From NCBI GenBank assembly GCA_020081605.1, contig JAHREC010000030.1:248001-312000 (forward strand): a DNA stretch of 64,000 nt, read 5' to 3'. Positions within the stretch are counted from its first letter, which is position 1; each line of letters opens with the position of its first letter. The DNA is from Albifimbria verrucaria (lineage: Eukaryota > Ascomycota > Sordariomycetes > Hypocreales > Stachybotryaceae). Positions 45,477 to 57,860 of this stretch are shown here, in pieces. A model generated the notes under the pieces. It did not search any database. It saw nothing but the letters and a program-made list of their open reading frames with translations, and had not been told where the DNA came from. A program made the position numbers and the translations under genes.

Positions 45477-46275
45477 TTTTGCTGGTGATGCTGCTGAGTT
45501 AGTTGCAATGAGGATCTCACCAAAGGACGAGGAATTTCGAGAATTGGTCAAATTTTGTGTGGGTGGAAAGATTGATTGTGCCCGCTAGGTTGACCAATGA
45601 GAGCGGGGCAGGGGCTTAGTTTGTGACCTGCGGGTACACTCACGTGATGGGCTCTTCTCTCCAATCAGGGGACAGGGGGCAAGGTACGTACCTGCATTGT
45701 CTCCAGTCAACTCACGTGCTTGGGCCTGATTGTGATGGGCTTTTGGAGAATGGGAAATTGGCTACTGTAGGTCCTGTACTGCACCTACCGGGTAGCATAT
45801 ATTGGGCGAAACGACTAACAATGTTGTATGATTTCTTTGTCTGGTCACGAGAGAGATGCATAATTACGGGTTCCTTGATACAGTAATTCTTGTCTGTGAC
45901 TTCCAAAAAGGCTCATGAAAGAATTTTCTCGCCCCTTGCCGGCGGCTTGTACAACACGCCCAGATGCGAAAAGGGTGTGCTGTAGCCTTCTCATGCAACT
46001 AAGCCTGGATATATCAATTAGTCTCCGTTCAAACAAGCATATGCCATGGCAAGGCGAAAGTTTTGATTGGTTCTGCTATGAAGGTCCTTTCTCTTGAAAT
46101 TTGTATTTTGGTTGAAAAACTGGCTTTGTGCAAGATCAAACTCCTTTCTAAACATGCGATTTAATAGACTAATGCTCCCTGATATACCAGAGCAGTCACC
46201 GCCGTACCACCTTTTACGCTCCTATTCCGGGCATACGTAACAAACACCATCTTCATATAGCTAATAAAAAGACCC
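45477..46275. other. Intergenic, eL34 promoter
   Basis: Upstream region of eL34. It contains the 12-bp perfect palindrome AGGTACGTACCT at 45682-45693, about 205 bp before the start codon. No gene supported. Confidence 0.45.
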
Positions 46276-46745
46276 TCATGATTTCTCAGCATCCAGCTTG
46301 AACCAGTCTGGATGGTCCTTGTGCCTCCATGGCTTGATGCCGAGAGGGTTCTCCTGGCGGCTCTTTTCAGCACGAGCGAAGACCTCCTGGCTTGTTTCAT
46401 CCTTCATCAACTGTGAGAACTGGGCAACTTCGGCCTGAGCATCGCTCACCGCTTTCATAAAGGCGGCAAACATGACGTCCGCTGCAAAACACAGTCAGAA
46501 AATGGCTCCGAGGGCTGGGTGATTGGGGCTGTCCTACGTGATGGTTGCTTCTGAACAAGGGGATCAATCATCTTTGGGATCGTGTCACGGAGCATCCTGG
46601 CCTACGGTGCCAACACCATCAGTTCAACTCGGCAAGGGTAGACGTTGGTAGTTGGGCGTACCTTGATGTGCAGGAGCTTGAGCCGCTGCATCGCCTGCTC
46701 CAGCCTGGCTTCATCCCAGGCTCCATCGGTGACCGTCTCAGCCAT
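46276..46745 (-). CDS. Small helical protein, function unknown
   Basis: 117 residues from three exons (46745-46662, 46601-46538, 46481-46276) that join in phase without any correction; introns are 60 and 56 bp with GTACGC/TAG and GTAGGA/CAG ends. It begins MAETVTDGAWDEARLEQAMQ and continues LHIKARMLRDTIPKMIDPL, FAAFMKAVSDAQAEVAQF, and ends KPWRHKDHPDWFKLDAEKS. The pattern is amphipathic helix with coiled-coil character and no signal peptide. I believe similar proteins are conserved in filamentous fungi, but I cannot name a family; a subunit of a nuclear complex is one possibility only by its shape. Confidence 0.65.
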
Positions 46746-47876
46746 GTCTGCTGGCAGGGTCGCGGGCCGTGACCAGAAATTGCGTGCGCCTCTCAGCAGG
46801 GGAAGATAAAACTAGTGCCTTGGTCTTGGCATAGTAGCATGCGTGATGAAAGTTGCGGACCGCCTCGAGGTGTAAGTGAAGGGTTCTGCAAGGCAACACT
46901 GAGATCCGGGTTGTTATCAGCCAAGGGCGACGTGGGGCGGGCGTACAGGTACCCTCTCTTCCTGGGCTTGCTTTTGCGTTGGGCGTGTTGAGTACACGCC
47001 GTGCCAGCACAGTACAGACGTGCACCAGAGACAACGTCCCTTCCTTCAGAGGTTGCGGAATGAGACGATGATAGTTGGTGCAGTGAATCCTATTCCGAAT
47101 TCCCGATATTAATTTCTGTCTGAATCACTATGCGAGTGCACTTTTATACAATCTTGCGTGTCTCTCAAGGTACCAAGGTACTGAAGCTGAAGGAACATCA
47201 CGTGCACCAGGAGTAGGACATACATACGCAGAACCAACAAAGCACGCGAGGGAATGGGGTCCGTCCATAAAGCCAAAGAACAATACAAGAAAGAAAAAAA
47301 AGAAAAAGAAAAAGATAGTGTCGGAAGGACTCGAATGTCTCGTTCCGCCTTGCATGCATTTCCTCTTGACAAGGGCTTCTCAGTAAACCGAGCAGATCTC
47401 CGCAGCCGCATGAGATGAGGTGCAGTCACGCATGCAGCAAGCCGCGACTAACTGCAACGTAGCTGGAGTATCTTAGGTGAGGGTGCCTTGGGTAGGTACC
47501 TACCTCTTACGTCGTTCTGTCGGTAAGGCAAGCCCCGTAAGCAGCAGTTGGTAGCGCTAAGCGTCAGCACCCCTGCTGCAGCTCAGCCTGTAAGTGGCCC
47601 GCGACGCTCGGACCGGATCAACCACCCTCAAACCTTAACAGGTGCTAACAGTGCGGATTGAAAAATCCTCACAGCCCAGCCTTTTCATTTATATACAAGC
47701 CAACAACCAACACCAGCTATCCGGTTGCCGTACACGATATCGCCGTCTTCTTCCTCCACCTTCCATCGCCGCCCACAAAAAGTTGCAAGCTCGTGCTTCG
47801 CATCCTCCTCATCACTCTCTACCTTCTCAGCAAGCCGCTGCCTTCCCTTCAAACCGCCACCGTGGCTGAATTCTCC
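46746..47876. other. Divergent intergenic with palindrome
   Basis: Spacer between divergent genes. It has an A/G-rich tract (47288-47312), the 14-bp palindrome GGTAGGTACCTACC at 47491-47504, and a CT-rich leader before the FAR1-type gene. No coding evidence. Confidence 0.5.
47491..47504. promoter_or_regulatory. 14-bp perfect palindrome
   Basis: GGTAGGTACCTACC equals its own reverse complement and lies 373 bp before the FAR1-type start codon. Possible dimeric factor site; no direct evidence of binding. Confidence 0.3.
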
Positions 47877-48503
47877 ATGATGCCGAATACACCACCACCT
47901 CCAGCGCTATTAGCTCCACCGGAGGGCATCTACCGCACCTTCGAGGACCTGATGGCCTCGGTCCAGCGCGTCGCAAAGGATCAAGGCTACGGAATCGTCA
48001 AGCTCCGAGCGTCCAACTATCGCGACGGCAAACCTACCCGCTACGACCTTGTCTGTGATCGCGGAGGTGTCAAGTACAACAGCACCGCTAAGAAGAGGAA
48101 CCCATCCACCCGCAAGATCGACTGCCCCTTCCGCGCCAAGGCAGTTTGCGAGGTGCAGCTCGGAAACCAGTGGAGGTTCGCTGTTCAGGAGCTGCGCCAT
48201 AACCACGAACCCCGCGTCCCAACCGGCACGCCGGGTCAAGAGAACGCCCCTCTCGCAACCTCCATCCGATCCTTCACCAACAAGCTTGACCGCCTCAGCC
48301 ATGATATGGCGCAGGGTCTCTTGCGAATCGAGCAACGACTAGACCACATCGAGAAGAGGATGGAGAACTTGGAGGCCCGAGCCGGCAGCTATGAGCCGCG
48401 GTTCCAGGCCCTCGAGTCCCGGTTGCAGAACGTCGAGGGCCCACGCATGGACGGGATGATGGACGACGTTGAACAACGCCTTCTAGCCTCCACGGTCATG
48501 TAG
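47877..48503 (+). CDS. FAR1-type (WRKY-GCM1 fold) DNA-binding protein
   Basis: 208 residues, single exon, no frameshift. The start is ATGATG at 47877, after an in-frame but leader-like stretch. A Pro-rich N-terminus is followed by FEDLMASVQRVAKDQGYGI, YDLVCDRGGVKYNS, STRKIDCPFRAKAVC and FAVQELRHNHEP, the CxnC...HxH zinc finger of FAR1 proteins, derived from Mutator-like transposases. A C-terminal coiled coil follows (LRIEQRLDHIEKRMENLEAR, LESRLQNVEG), suggesting dimers. No transposase core is present, so this looks like a domesticated or stand-alone DNA-binding module. Confidence 0.75.
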   Translation: MMPNTPPPPALLAPPEGIYRTFEDLMASVQRVAKDQGYGIVKLRASNYRDGKPTRYDLVCDRGGVKYNSTAKKRNPSTRKIDCPFRAKAVCEVQLGNQWRFAVQELRHNHEPRVPTGTPGQENAPLATSIRSFTNKLDRLSHDMAQGLLRIEQRLDHIEKRMENLEARAGSYEPRFQALESRLQNVEGPRMDGMMDDVEQRLLASTVM

Positions 48504-51500
48504 GACGACGACCTAGGTGTTCAGTGAGCTTGTCGTCGACGCCCTAGGCGGCTGTTTCTGGCGATTGCTCTGCTTGCGCCTTATGTAACAGGGATGGCAC
48601 TGGCACCGCAAGATATTCTCTTCACAATTTCGTTGTATTAGTTGCCGAAGCACCAAAACGCCGAACACAGACGGTTTGTCGCGTCTCGAGTTGCTGGATG
48701 GGCATTGGACGATTTGTTTTCTTTTTCTTCCTGGCGGTTCCTCAGGGTGATGGATTACATGGCGTTTTGGGCAGGCTTTGCAAGTTCGTGGGTTTCTTTT
48801 CACAAATTGTTCCCTCATTGAGGCGTGCGCGCGACAGGGTCAATCACGGAAATGTCTTTTGCTTTGGTCCTTGGCAATGCTCTTTGAGCTGCGCATTCTA
48901 CGGGTATGAATGCTGTACGGTATGCTTAGTGTGTTTTTATCCTCGCGGCGACGATTTGGCTCTGTCTATACCATTTCTGAGACACTGCGATGAGGGCTGG
49001 CGAGCTCGGACGAGTTAGGGCAAGAGAGACAATAGATCATCCCAAGATGTCTTTACTCGTGGTTTCAGCTTGTGTGACCATTTGGCGATTTGGTGTCTGA
49101 GCTGCCATCAACCCAGACTACAGTTGCTCAATTCGACAAACCCTGTAAATCCTTTCGTACAACTCATCGCTATGTCTCTTTGATCCATTCGTCGGGCCAT
49201 CACGAGGCACGCGAGCTCGACTCCTTGACTCCTGTCCCGGATGGCGCGCGTACCAACCTCAGTCTCCGCTCCGACATATGTGGAGACACATTACGTCGCC
49301 CGGCCGTTTCGCACATACTAGGTCGAATATGAAGTCATCCCTGTCGACTTCTGGCACCCGCACTGTGACCAAGCATTTCGCGATGGTGGCGCCGCCCCTC
49401 CATCTGCACCAAGACGACGTGCATGCCAGTGCACGTTTTTTTCTTCTTTTCTTTTGGCATCTGCATCAGCTTAACTTGAAGGGGTCTTGGACAGGAGAGG
49501 CGAGGTTCAGAAAGCCCAAGCTGGCTATTCTGAATGCATCTACCCGCCTGTACCAACATCACCCGACAGGATAGTGGATATAGCATGGGGCGGGTTCCGG
49601 AAGCTCCTAGAACCGGCTGCCAGATCACACCCCAGATCCGCGGGGGCTCATGATGGGGCTGGCTGAAGAGATCATCATGGTTGGTAAGTGGGTTTACTTT
49701 TTGCACACTCTCCATGCACCGATGTGCGTCTTCGAGCCTTGACCGCCGGCTACTTGCAAACCTCACCGCGTCTCAGGAGGATAACATGGATGGTGTGTAA
49801 GTTGCTAGGGTGTGCCAACATACACACCATCTCTACTTTTCGTATATACGAGAAAAATTCTACCTCATTGTACGGTGTGGTAAAGTTATTCATAGCACAG
49901 TCTAGAGGTCTAGGTCAATAAGATTACACGACCGAGAAAGCATTTTGAAAAGACGCCATCGCATTGCTACCTGATATTCATGCATGCATAACCAGGCCGA
50001 AATATTGGTCCAGGTGCTGCGACGATCAATAGGAATCTTGATCAACTTGGCTCTCGTCTATGCGGACACAGTTTGCGTATAGGAGCTGCTTTTTGCACGG
50101 CGTGAGACACGGCTCCGAACTGCCGGGTCAGTGGAGACTGGCAATCGGGGAGCTGTCGCTCCGGACGCCGATTCCACCGTGCGACCTACCGTCCACATGA
50201 CAACACCAGCGTTCAAGGGATGCAGGGAATTTTCGATTTAATGACTGGCGCCATAACACGCTGATCTACACACCCAACTGCCCTGCAGCTACTCAATAGC
50301 TTCTCTGAGGGACCTGGGCCAGCGTACAGTATAATCCAAATCCGACCAAAAAGCAACATCATAGCCCTTGCTGACGGCATCAGGGGTCCCGCTCTCTCTT
50401 GGCAAAGGGGACCCTCCAAAGTTCATTCGTATTTCCGTTGCTTAGACTTGCTTCTCGCAGTCCAAATCGTCCTAGCTGTCTTGATCGCATGCGGCTGGAT
50501 GAGTTCTGTGCGGCACGGGTCGTTGGCAGTGACGATTCCGCCCTGATTTCTGTATGTCTGACCCGACAGTTTGGAACGCATGAAACTGGGCTGGAGACCG
50601 GTCTGAAAACAGGATGAATTATTGCTCATCGTGACCCTAAAGCCTCCGCAAACAATGACATGTCTTAATTGCAAGTTTGCCAAGACACGGGGAGATTCCG
50701 CGTATGGTGCGGGTTGGGCATCTACAGAGCAAGGGAGTTTGTTTTGGGAAGGAAGTCTCCCGCAGAACGCATTCAGGGTGGCGCATCTAACACTCGCATT
50801 ATCAGGAGAACGTCTTGGATCTGAACTTTTGTCTCAATCCTAGATGAGCCACCTGGCTAGTCCATGCCGCTCACGCAACTTGCAGCCAACCTCCAGGTTC
50901 CTGGAAACAATCCGTAGCCACCCACGCACGCGCTGATCCAGATTGTTGCATCAAAAGCATCCATAGTGGACTTCTAATGAGCCGATAAATTTCGGCAAGA
51001 GAAAGTGCAAGATCGGATGCGGTCACCGCCATTCTTGCTGTCAAATCAACGAGCTGCGGCTGGAGACCTTATCTACAGACCGTCTATTTGCTTCTTTTTC
51101 GTCAACCTGGGTGAGGTTTGTGCCTTCCAATCATTGTCTTGCATACAGTCACTGTATCTGGCTCACAGAATCTGGACTGGCACACGCAAGGCGAATGTAT
51201 GGTGTCTCGGGTATGGCCCTGCCGCATGCTACATGGCATATTGACTAGATTTAATGGGGCATACTCTGGCGATTTTCGCAACCCCTTGGGAATGTCTTGG
51301 ATCAAATTGATATGTGTTGAGAAGGTTCAAGCAACTGTAATGTTTCCCATAATGTAGGCTAATTGTCTACCTAACTGCCTCCCTCATGGGGGTCTTTCGT
51401 GAACTTGCCGATCTGGACGGATACAGAAGTTTCCTATCTACTTCGAAAGTTTCCTCTTGTCCCCTTTTGCATGGCGAATCCTGAGGCAAGTAATATATAT

Positions 51501-53352
51501 GGCTTCCAAGATCCGGGTACTTGGACCCTAGTGGCTCAGCAACCGTTTATGGTGGGAGCTAGAGCGGTACAGAGACGGCAGCTCCGCAGTCTAACAATCT
51601 AGTCATGTTCTCGAACATCTAAGCGGAATAACTTATATGGTGTATGCTCCATAGCTACGCAGATGGCCCTGAAATTGCGGCTCTCGGGGTTAACCAGGAA
51701 GGACATCTCATAAAAACGAGGGCCAGGGTGCCATGGCCCCAATCAATCTCGGGGATTACGGTGATATGACTGGTGTAGGAGGGCGGTTGAGTATCTAGCC
51801 GTCTGGTTCCCGAGCCTGATGCCGTCAAAGCCAGGACCAAAAGAAAGTTCAGACAGCAAATAGCCCCTCGACGCCACCATGCAATGGCGGACTTATCAAA
51901 GGCACGCTCAACGTGTTGAGGCATCATTGGGCTGAAAGCTGTCGCTTAACTCCAGGTAGTCCATCAGCGCAGCTCAATAGCAACATCGGCTGTGAACATG
52001 GCTGAGAGTTGGCAATCCGTGCACGTGTGTGGCATTCCATCGCAAGCGAGACAGGGTTACATTGGAGACAAACATTGCTTTTTGCAAAGCAACGCCAGCC
52101 TGCATCATTTAACCGCCTTGGCCACTTCTGCGGGGGTAGTTTCGAGCACTCTGTAGTGGTTGCGTGAATAGATAGTCTGCTCAGTCTCATTTCTGCACTC
52201 CTACGCTTCTATCCTAGCGAATAGGTAGCAAGAATGGGGGCCGCAGGCACTGATGAGTAAGAATAAGGATCGATCAATACTAGATTCATATTCGCGTAAA
52301 ATTGGTATAGAATTCGGACAAATATATAATTATATCCTCATATTTTTATGTTAATTTTCGAATTTTCTTCTGCTGTTTGACGAACAACGATCTAAGGCCT
52401 GGAATCTGCAGCCTTAATCTTTTGCTCACCACTTGCCTGGCACTCATCGGCTTGTAGATCGAGGCTCGGCGCCGTGGTGGGTCAGTCAGACCGGGGTTTT
52501 CGGGAACCAGCAGCATCAGATCGTCCTTGCTCCATCATTGCAACCACCCGCCCTTTGTTTCAATATTATACCAGGAGGAGTAATAATACTAGGTGTGGAA
52601 TCCAAACAAACAAGACCTCTTCTGTTGTGGCGTGCATCTTGACCGCTTGTCAACCCATTGCCAGCCGGCAGACCTGTGCAGTCCTATCTCTTGCGTCCTA
52701 CCACGTTGGATCAAGACCTTGACCGCCTACTCATCATGTGCACTTCTTCACACCAAGATTTGTTGTGAAAATTGATGGTTGTCATGCGGTTGCTCGAGGG
52801 CGCGGGCTAGTGGAATGCAGGTATGCAGATACCCGCGAGTAGACTAGACTGCCGTGTCTGGAATGTAACCCAACATCTTAGTCGTACAGCCGTATCCATG
52901 GCCTCGAGCTGAGAGAAGTCAAGCGTGAGGCTGCGCCAGGTATATGAATTTGCGGATACAGCGGCATCTCAGCAGGCCAATCCCACTGCTTCCATCGAAT
53001 ATCGTGCAGATCCGTGAAACGCCAAGACGACATCTTGCATCCGAGAAGGTGCCTGGGATGGATGGCATGATACGAGATGAGAATCACCACAAAGAATTGT
53101 GTCTTGGATCTTATGATTGAGCCTTCGGGCGCTCTTCGCAAAAAGTAAAACCAGAGCGCTATTGAAGCAAAATGAGAGTGGCTGGCATGTTGTGGTGGCG
53201 CGGCGGTGCAAAGACGCAGCAGACATACGCAATGCTCACTTGCACTGCGGGGTGATTCATTATTCTCGCAAACGACTTCAAAACTTGATGCTCTTTCATT
53301 GTACTGTAGAGTTTGCGTGGTCTCATTCAGTCCACCTTTGTCCGCAAGAAAA
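48504..53352. other. Gene-poor region, 4.8 kb
   Basis: The longest gene-free stretch. All open frames are short (under 145 codons), overlap on both strands and lack domains, intron signals or signal peptides. An AT-rich patch lies at 52310-52370. I see no terminal repeats, transposase or RNA gene. It may hold regulatory DNA or a long non-coding transcript. Confidence 0.5.
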
Positions 53353-54572
53353 ATGCCTGCATCTTTCGTGAACTCCGTGTACTATCCGTCATGGATGGTC
53401 TACAAGAATAAACCTCCGTCGTCAATGCAGTTGCAGGCCATAACGCATGTGTTTTATGCGTTCGTGGGGTAAGCTGCACTTAGGAACCCTGTCAAGAGAT
53501 CCGCTGATAATGAGTGAATAGTGTAAACGAGGATGGTACTCTCAAGGCTAGTCTCAATTGCCCCAGGTAGTATCACACACCCACTGATTGCGTTACTAGT
53601 GGTTCGACGAATGGGCAGACTTTGACAAGGAAGTGGATGGAGAGAAGGGCTGCCTCGCTGCGCTTGCTAAGCTGAAGCGTCAGAACCCTCACATCAAGAC
53701 AATCGTCTCCCTCGGTGGAGGGACGGGCAGCAAGCAATTCCCTGCTCTTGCAGCGAGCAGGAAAGCAAGGCAAACTCTAGCTGCAAAGGCTCGCGAGTTC
53801 TGCGACCGACATGGAATAGATGGTGTCGATAGTAAGCACAATAACTCTACTGTTGTTAATAATATTCGAATCGTTACTGATATCCTACCCCTAAGTTGAT
53901 TGGGAACACCCCAAATCAGCGGAGCAGGGCCATGACTATATCTGCTTGCTCCAAGAGCTCAGAGCCGCCTTACCATCACCCAGGTATCTTGTCACCACTG
54001 CTCTTCCTGTGGGAGAGTACTGCCTTAAACATATCAATCTCCAGGCAGCTGCTGGTCTCTTAGACTTCCTCAATCTGATGGCATACGACCTGGCTGGCGG
54101 CTGGACCGACGTATCTGGTAACCATGCCCAACTACTTCCTCCACCAGGAAATCACCAGCATATTTATCCCACACTTCGCCGCTCAACGTCTGCTGCTGTC
54201 GACTATATTCTAGCTCGAGGATTTCCTAGTTACAAGCTCATTCTTGGCATCCCGACGTATGCTCGATACTTTGCCAACGCGCGCGGTGTCGGCCACCCAT
54301 TTACCAAAGCGGGTGAAATGGAGTACTGTGATATTGACAACCAGTGGGTATGCAATGCTTTTGTCGACCAAAACTTGGCTGCTGCATCTTACGTGGATCC
54401 ATGTGGAGAGAAGGGCTTTGTGTCATTTGATGTACCTAGCACCGTCCAGATGAAAGCACGATATGCAAAGGCTATGGCACTTGGTGGGCTCTTTTACTGG
54501 ACTGGTACTGGGGATAGGCCGAAAGAGCAGAGTTTGATTGCTGTGGGATACAATGAACTGGCTAGGGGTTGA
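53353..54572 (+). CDS. GH18 chitinase without signal peptide (one frameshift)
   Basis: Hydrolyses chitin by substrate-assisted catalysis. Exons are 53353-53468, 53522-53566, 53600-53831 and 53896-54572. It begins MPASFVNSVYYPSWMVYKNK, the first TIM-barrel strand with no secretion signal ahead of it. It continues ITHVFYAFVG, WADFDKEVDG, IVSLGGG (SxGG motif), the catalytic DGVDIDWEHP (DxxDxDxE, Glu as acid/base), LNLMAYDLAGGW (MxYD motif), LILGIPTYARYF, FVSFDVPS and the closing LFYWTGTGD. One C is missing at 53561-53564 just before the second donor; with it the total is 357 codons. An intracellular or non-classically exported enzyme is implied, unless an upstream exon adds a signal peptide. Confidence 0.9.
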
Positions 54573-54711
54573 TTTGTTCTGATATGCTACAACGCATTCA
54601 TGCTTGCAAACCATCAAATCACAGTGATTGAAGCAATATGAGAAGGTGCTCAACATAAACGCTCCGTTTTCACGAGGATCTGCTGTCATCTATCACACAT
54701 TCTCCAGATGC

Positions 54712-55546
54712 TCATTTCTCCTCCAGCTCGGGATAGTATCTGTAGATACCATCGGAGTAGGGCCGTCTTCGGTCACTAGCTAGGTAGTCCTTGATGTTAG
54801 GCCTCTCCTTGACTGCGTCGTACAGCTTGAACACGCCGTCATATTTGCCTGATTTCTGGAACGCCTCTACAGTTTTGGGGAACGCATATTTGGTTCCGTC
54901 AATGCCCTATGATATTGGTGAGTGACCAAATGTCATTTTATGCGCCAAAGATTCACGAACCTGAAAAGGACAAGGTCTGCATAGGTTAGATTGCTGCCAT
55001 ACAGCCATGGGCCCTCATCACTGGTCTTCGCATCCAACAGTCGCTGAAAATAAGTGAAGAATTTGGGCAGCCGGGTCTCTAGATAGTCCTTGGAGCGCTT
55101 TTTGCTTCGGGTTTCTGATTCTCATAATAATCGCCAGTTGCGATAGGATGATGCGTTTCGTGCAGCTCATTGACCAGCGCGTCCAGGATTGTGGCCACAA
55201 TGGCATTCAAGTGGTAGACTGCTGGTCCTTCTGAGGGACCCAGGCCTAGCTTTGGCGCCAAGTATAGCAGGATATTGGAGACTTGGTTGATGATGAGGTC
55301 CCCATGCTTCAGAATGGGTGGAGCGTAAAGAGGAGGGTTGAAGTCGTCGCCCACGTTTCCATCATCCATGAAAGCAGTGATGGCGGCGACATCATCCTTG
55401 GGGTTATCGGCATGGTCGGTAAATGGGACACCGGCCTCCTCAAATAGCAGACGAACAAATTCGCCGCGACCAGGGATCCCGGGCCAGTAGAAGAGCTCGT
55501 AGGTAGGTTCTTCAGTCTTGACACGCTTGCTTTCTGGTTGAGACAT
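54712..55546 (-). CDS. Glutathione S-transferase (two frameshifts)
   Basis: Cytosolic detoxification enzyme of the Sigma/Mu/Pi-like type. The ATG is at 55546 (MSQPESKRVKTEEP). The thioredoxin-fold N-domain reads YELFYWPGIPGRGEFVRLLF, with an early Tyr as the likely catalytic residue, and APPILKHGDLIINQVSNILL, where Pro is the cis-Pro and QVSNIL contacts the glutathione gamma-glutamyl end. The helical C-domain includes AIVATILDALVNELHETHHP and YLETRLPKFFTYFQRLL, then DLVLF and, after an intron (54907-54960), GIDGTKYAFPKTVEAFQKSG. A base is missing at the run 55099-55103 and a second beside the intron donor (TTTTCAG for TTTTCCAG). Restored length is 260 residues. Confidence 0.88.
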
Positions 55547-56456
55547 GGTGAAATGGGTCAGTGAGCTGAGGAGGCGTGTTGAGGATTGAACAAAGACGGA
55601 GTGTAGTTCTTGTGCAATTGCCAAAGCTCTATGACGGCATGAGCTGCACTTTATGATCTAGACAGGCATTTGTTGAAGGGCGTCAGGGCGGGGCTCATAG
55701 CAACGTCGTGTCGACGCGTCTCAACTGCATGGCAACTCCCGCTTTATCCCACATTTGACGTAAGCGAGAAGTCAGAACAACGTGAAGGATTATTAATGCC
55801 CAAACTAGTTCTACAGCGTATAGCATTTACACTTGAATAATTGGACCTGCACAGGGAGACACGATTGGAGTTTCACCAGTTCGAGCTAGCCTATTATTCT
55901 CCCAACAACCGGACCGCCCACCGTGCATCTATGATCGGCTCCCGCTCCGGCAGAACTAGCCATGTGGATCTCCGGGGCATCTCCTCGTCGGCGTCTCCCC
56001 AGTGGGGTTCAAACTAGTCGCCCAGAATGGTAAGAGACTTCCTAGCCTGTAGACTCGTTTTCACGACCTATATGGAACAGAATTACAAAGAAGAGTACGA
56101 AAGACAGCCGGTTTGAAACTGTCCTATCTGAGCATTCTACCCCAAGAGCTTGATATCAAAAGCCGTTAAAAGAGAAGAAGTCTTTCTCGGTGCATCACGG
56201 TCGATTCTTACAGTGGGAGAACAGAAATTCCGCATACGTAGCGTAGATGTTTCAACCAACAATCAAGAAAATATCTAAGAGCAAACGACTAACATGTAAG
56301 AGATCTGTAGGAATAAGGTAACAAACTAAAGAAACGACTGGTATTTTCTAAAGCTTCTTTTCAGTAAAGCCCAGTATTCTGATCGAAATCGCAAGGTAGG
56401 CGGAACTTTTGCCCTCTCATTGTAATGCCACGCACTACCTAGTCTGCAAGGTGAAT
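55547..56456. other. Intergenic, no gene seen
   Basis: Spacer between the GST promoter and the 3' end of the CorA-like gene. No supported feature. Confidence 0.45.
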
Positions 56457-57860
56457 CTAGACCTTCGACATCGAGTCCTTCCTCTCAGTCGCTGTCATAT
56501 TTCGAGGCTCACTAAGCTTGAGCGAAACCAAGTGCTTCATTTTTGAGAGTAGGTTGACTTTGTTTTCTTCGTCATTGCGCTTGGGCTGGAGGCCACGCCT
56601 TGCTTTGCTTTGTTGAAGCCTCCTGAGCTCTTGCCATTGTGTAGAATAGATCCACAGGATCAGTACAAATGCGGTAAACGGCAAAGTGAATGCCCAATAC
56701 ACCCAGAATTTGTCTTGAACTACATATTCGGAGTCCCATTGCAATGATGGCACCGCAAATAGTGCAGCAAAGAATGTACCTGGCAGGAACACCATTGTCA
56801 TCAAAGCGATAACTTTCATGGACGAACTGTCACGAGCCGCGGATCTGGCTAGCTCGATGCTGGCCAGTGTATCGTCTCTGGTCATTTGTTGCGAGATCTT
56901 TTAAACATTAGCATCTATTTCACCAAGGAAACACAGGTCTAACTTACTGCATTTAGTTGGTTTTTGCTCTCGCTCTGACATAAAGAAGGTCGAGCTCCAT
57001 GACTTGAAGTTTAGTCCGAGTGAGATCCAGGGCGTTGGTAACTGTTGGTGAGTTTTTGCCAGTATTCTTGCTATGCTCCATCTGTATCTTTGAAAACATT
57101 TCCAGAGCCAGCTGTAATTGACGTAGTCGACGTAGGATCATCTCCGTTTCAACCAGCACGGCGGTCAATTGAGGGGACAGCTCTGAGAGTTCTTTGATCA
57201 CTTCTTCCTCCCGACCTATAGCCATCCATGGATGGATTCCGGTGTCCCTTTCGGCCAAACGGCATTTATCGTATAAGCCGCGTAATGTTCGCTCTATATA
57301 TGCAACGATTTCCGTCACAGCAGTCAGAGGCACCAGAAGCGGATGTCGGACAAGGTCCAAATTCACGGCCAGAGCAGCGATGTAATTGCCAAATCCTTTG
57401 CTACCTCTTCTCGAGGTATTGATAAAAGCAACAGCTTTCGTTGCACCACTGACAGAGTTGTACGAGAAGAGTACCTTCCAAGCGCCTCCGTAAATATAAT
57501 AGCTCGTAATGCGATCACTAGACTCGCTATTCAGTTGTTGGAACCCAGTCATATCGTTTGCCACTAGGCCTAGACCACATTCATCGATACCAAATAGTTG
57601 CAAGAGGCGATGGCAGTCAGAAGCGCTCGTGTGAAACGTGTGCACAGGTGCAGGCGGCTCGAATGGGACCTTGACTAGAAGAAGGAGGGGTCGTTGTTTG
57701 CCTTGGATTCAATCTCCGATAGAGACATGGGTTTCTCGCATATCTTTGGGGAGATTGAATCATTTTCATGCGAGACCGAAACAACATTGTAGGTGAATGG
57801 GGCGTCTTCAAAACGCTGGTTAAGAAATGTATCCAACTCGAACTTTCTGAGGCCGTTCAT
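56457..57860 (-). CDS. CorA-like fungal membrane protein (two frameshifts)
   Basis: Member of the fungal CorA-like group, which has the CorA C-terminal hairpin but often lacks the GMN filter. The start at 57860 reads MNGLRKFELDTFLNQRF. A soluble domain follows (CHRLLQLFGIDECGL, WKVLFSYNSVSG) and a long helical stalk (LSELSPQLTAVLVETEMILR, QLALEMFSKIQMEHSKNTGK). After an intron (56898-56947) come ISQQMTRDDTLASIELARSA and SSSMKVIALMTMVFLPGTFF, AALFAVPSLQW in place of GMN, and the second segment WVYWAFTLPFTAFVLILWIY with a basic tail. Missing bases near 57687-57690 and 56953-56960; restored length is 451 residues. Transport is not established for this group. Confidence 0.78.

Noticed and set aside
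47109..47429. 106-codon minus frame with a Phe/Ser run
   Set aside because: It is the reverse reading of an A/G-rich low-complexity tract; no domain and no conserved start.
48504..53352. Numerous 60-145 codon frames in the gene-poor region
   Set aside because: They overlap one another on both strands, have no intron signals, signal peptides or motifs, and match chance expectation for this composition.
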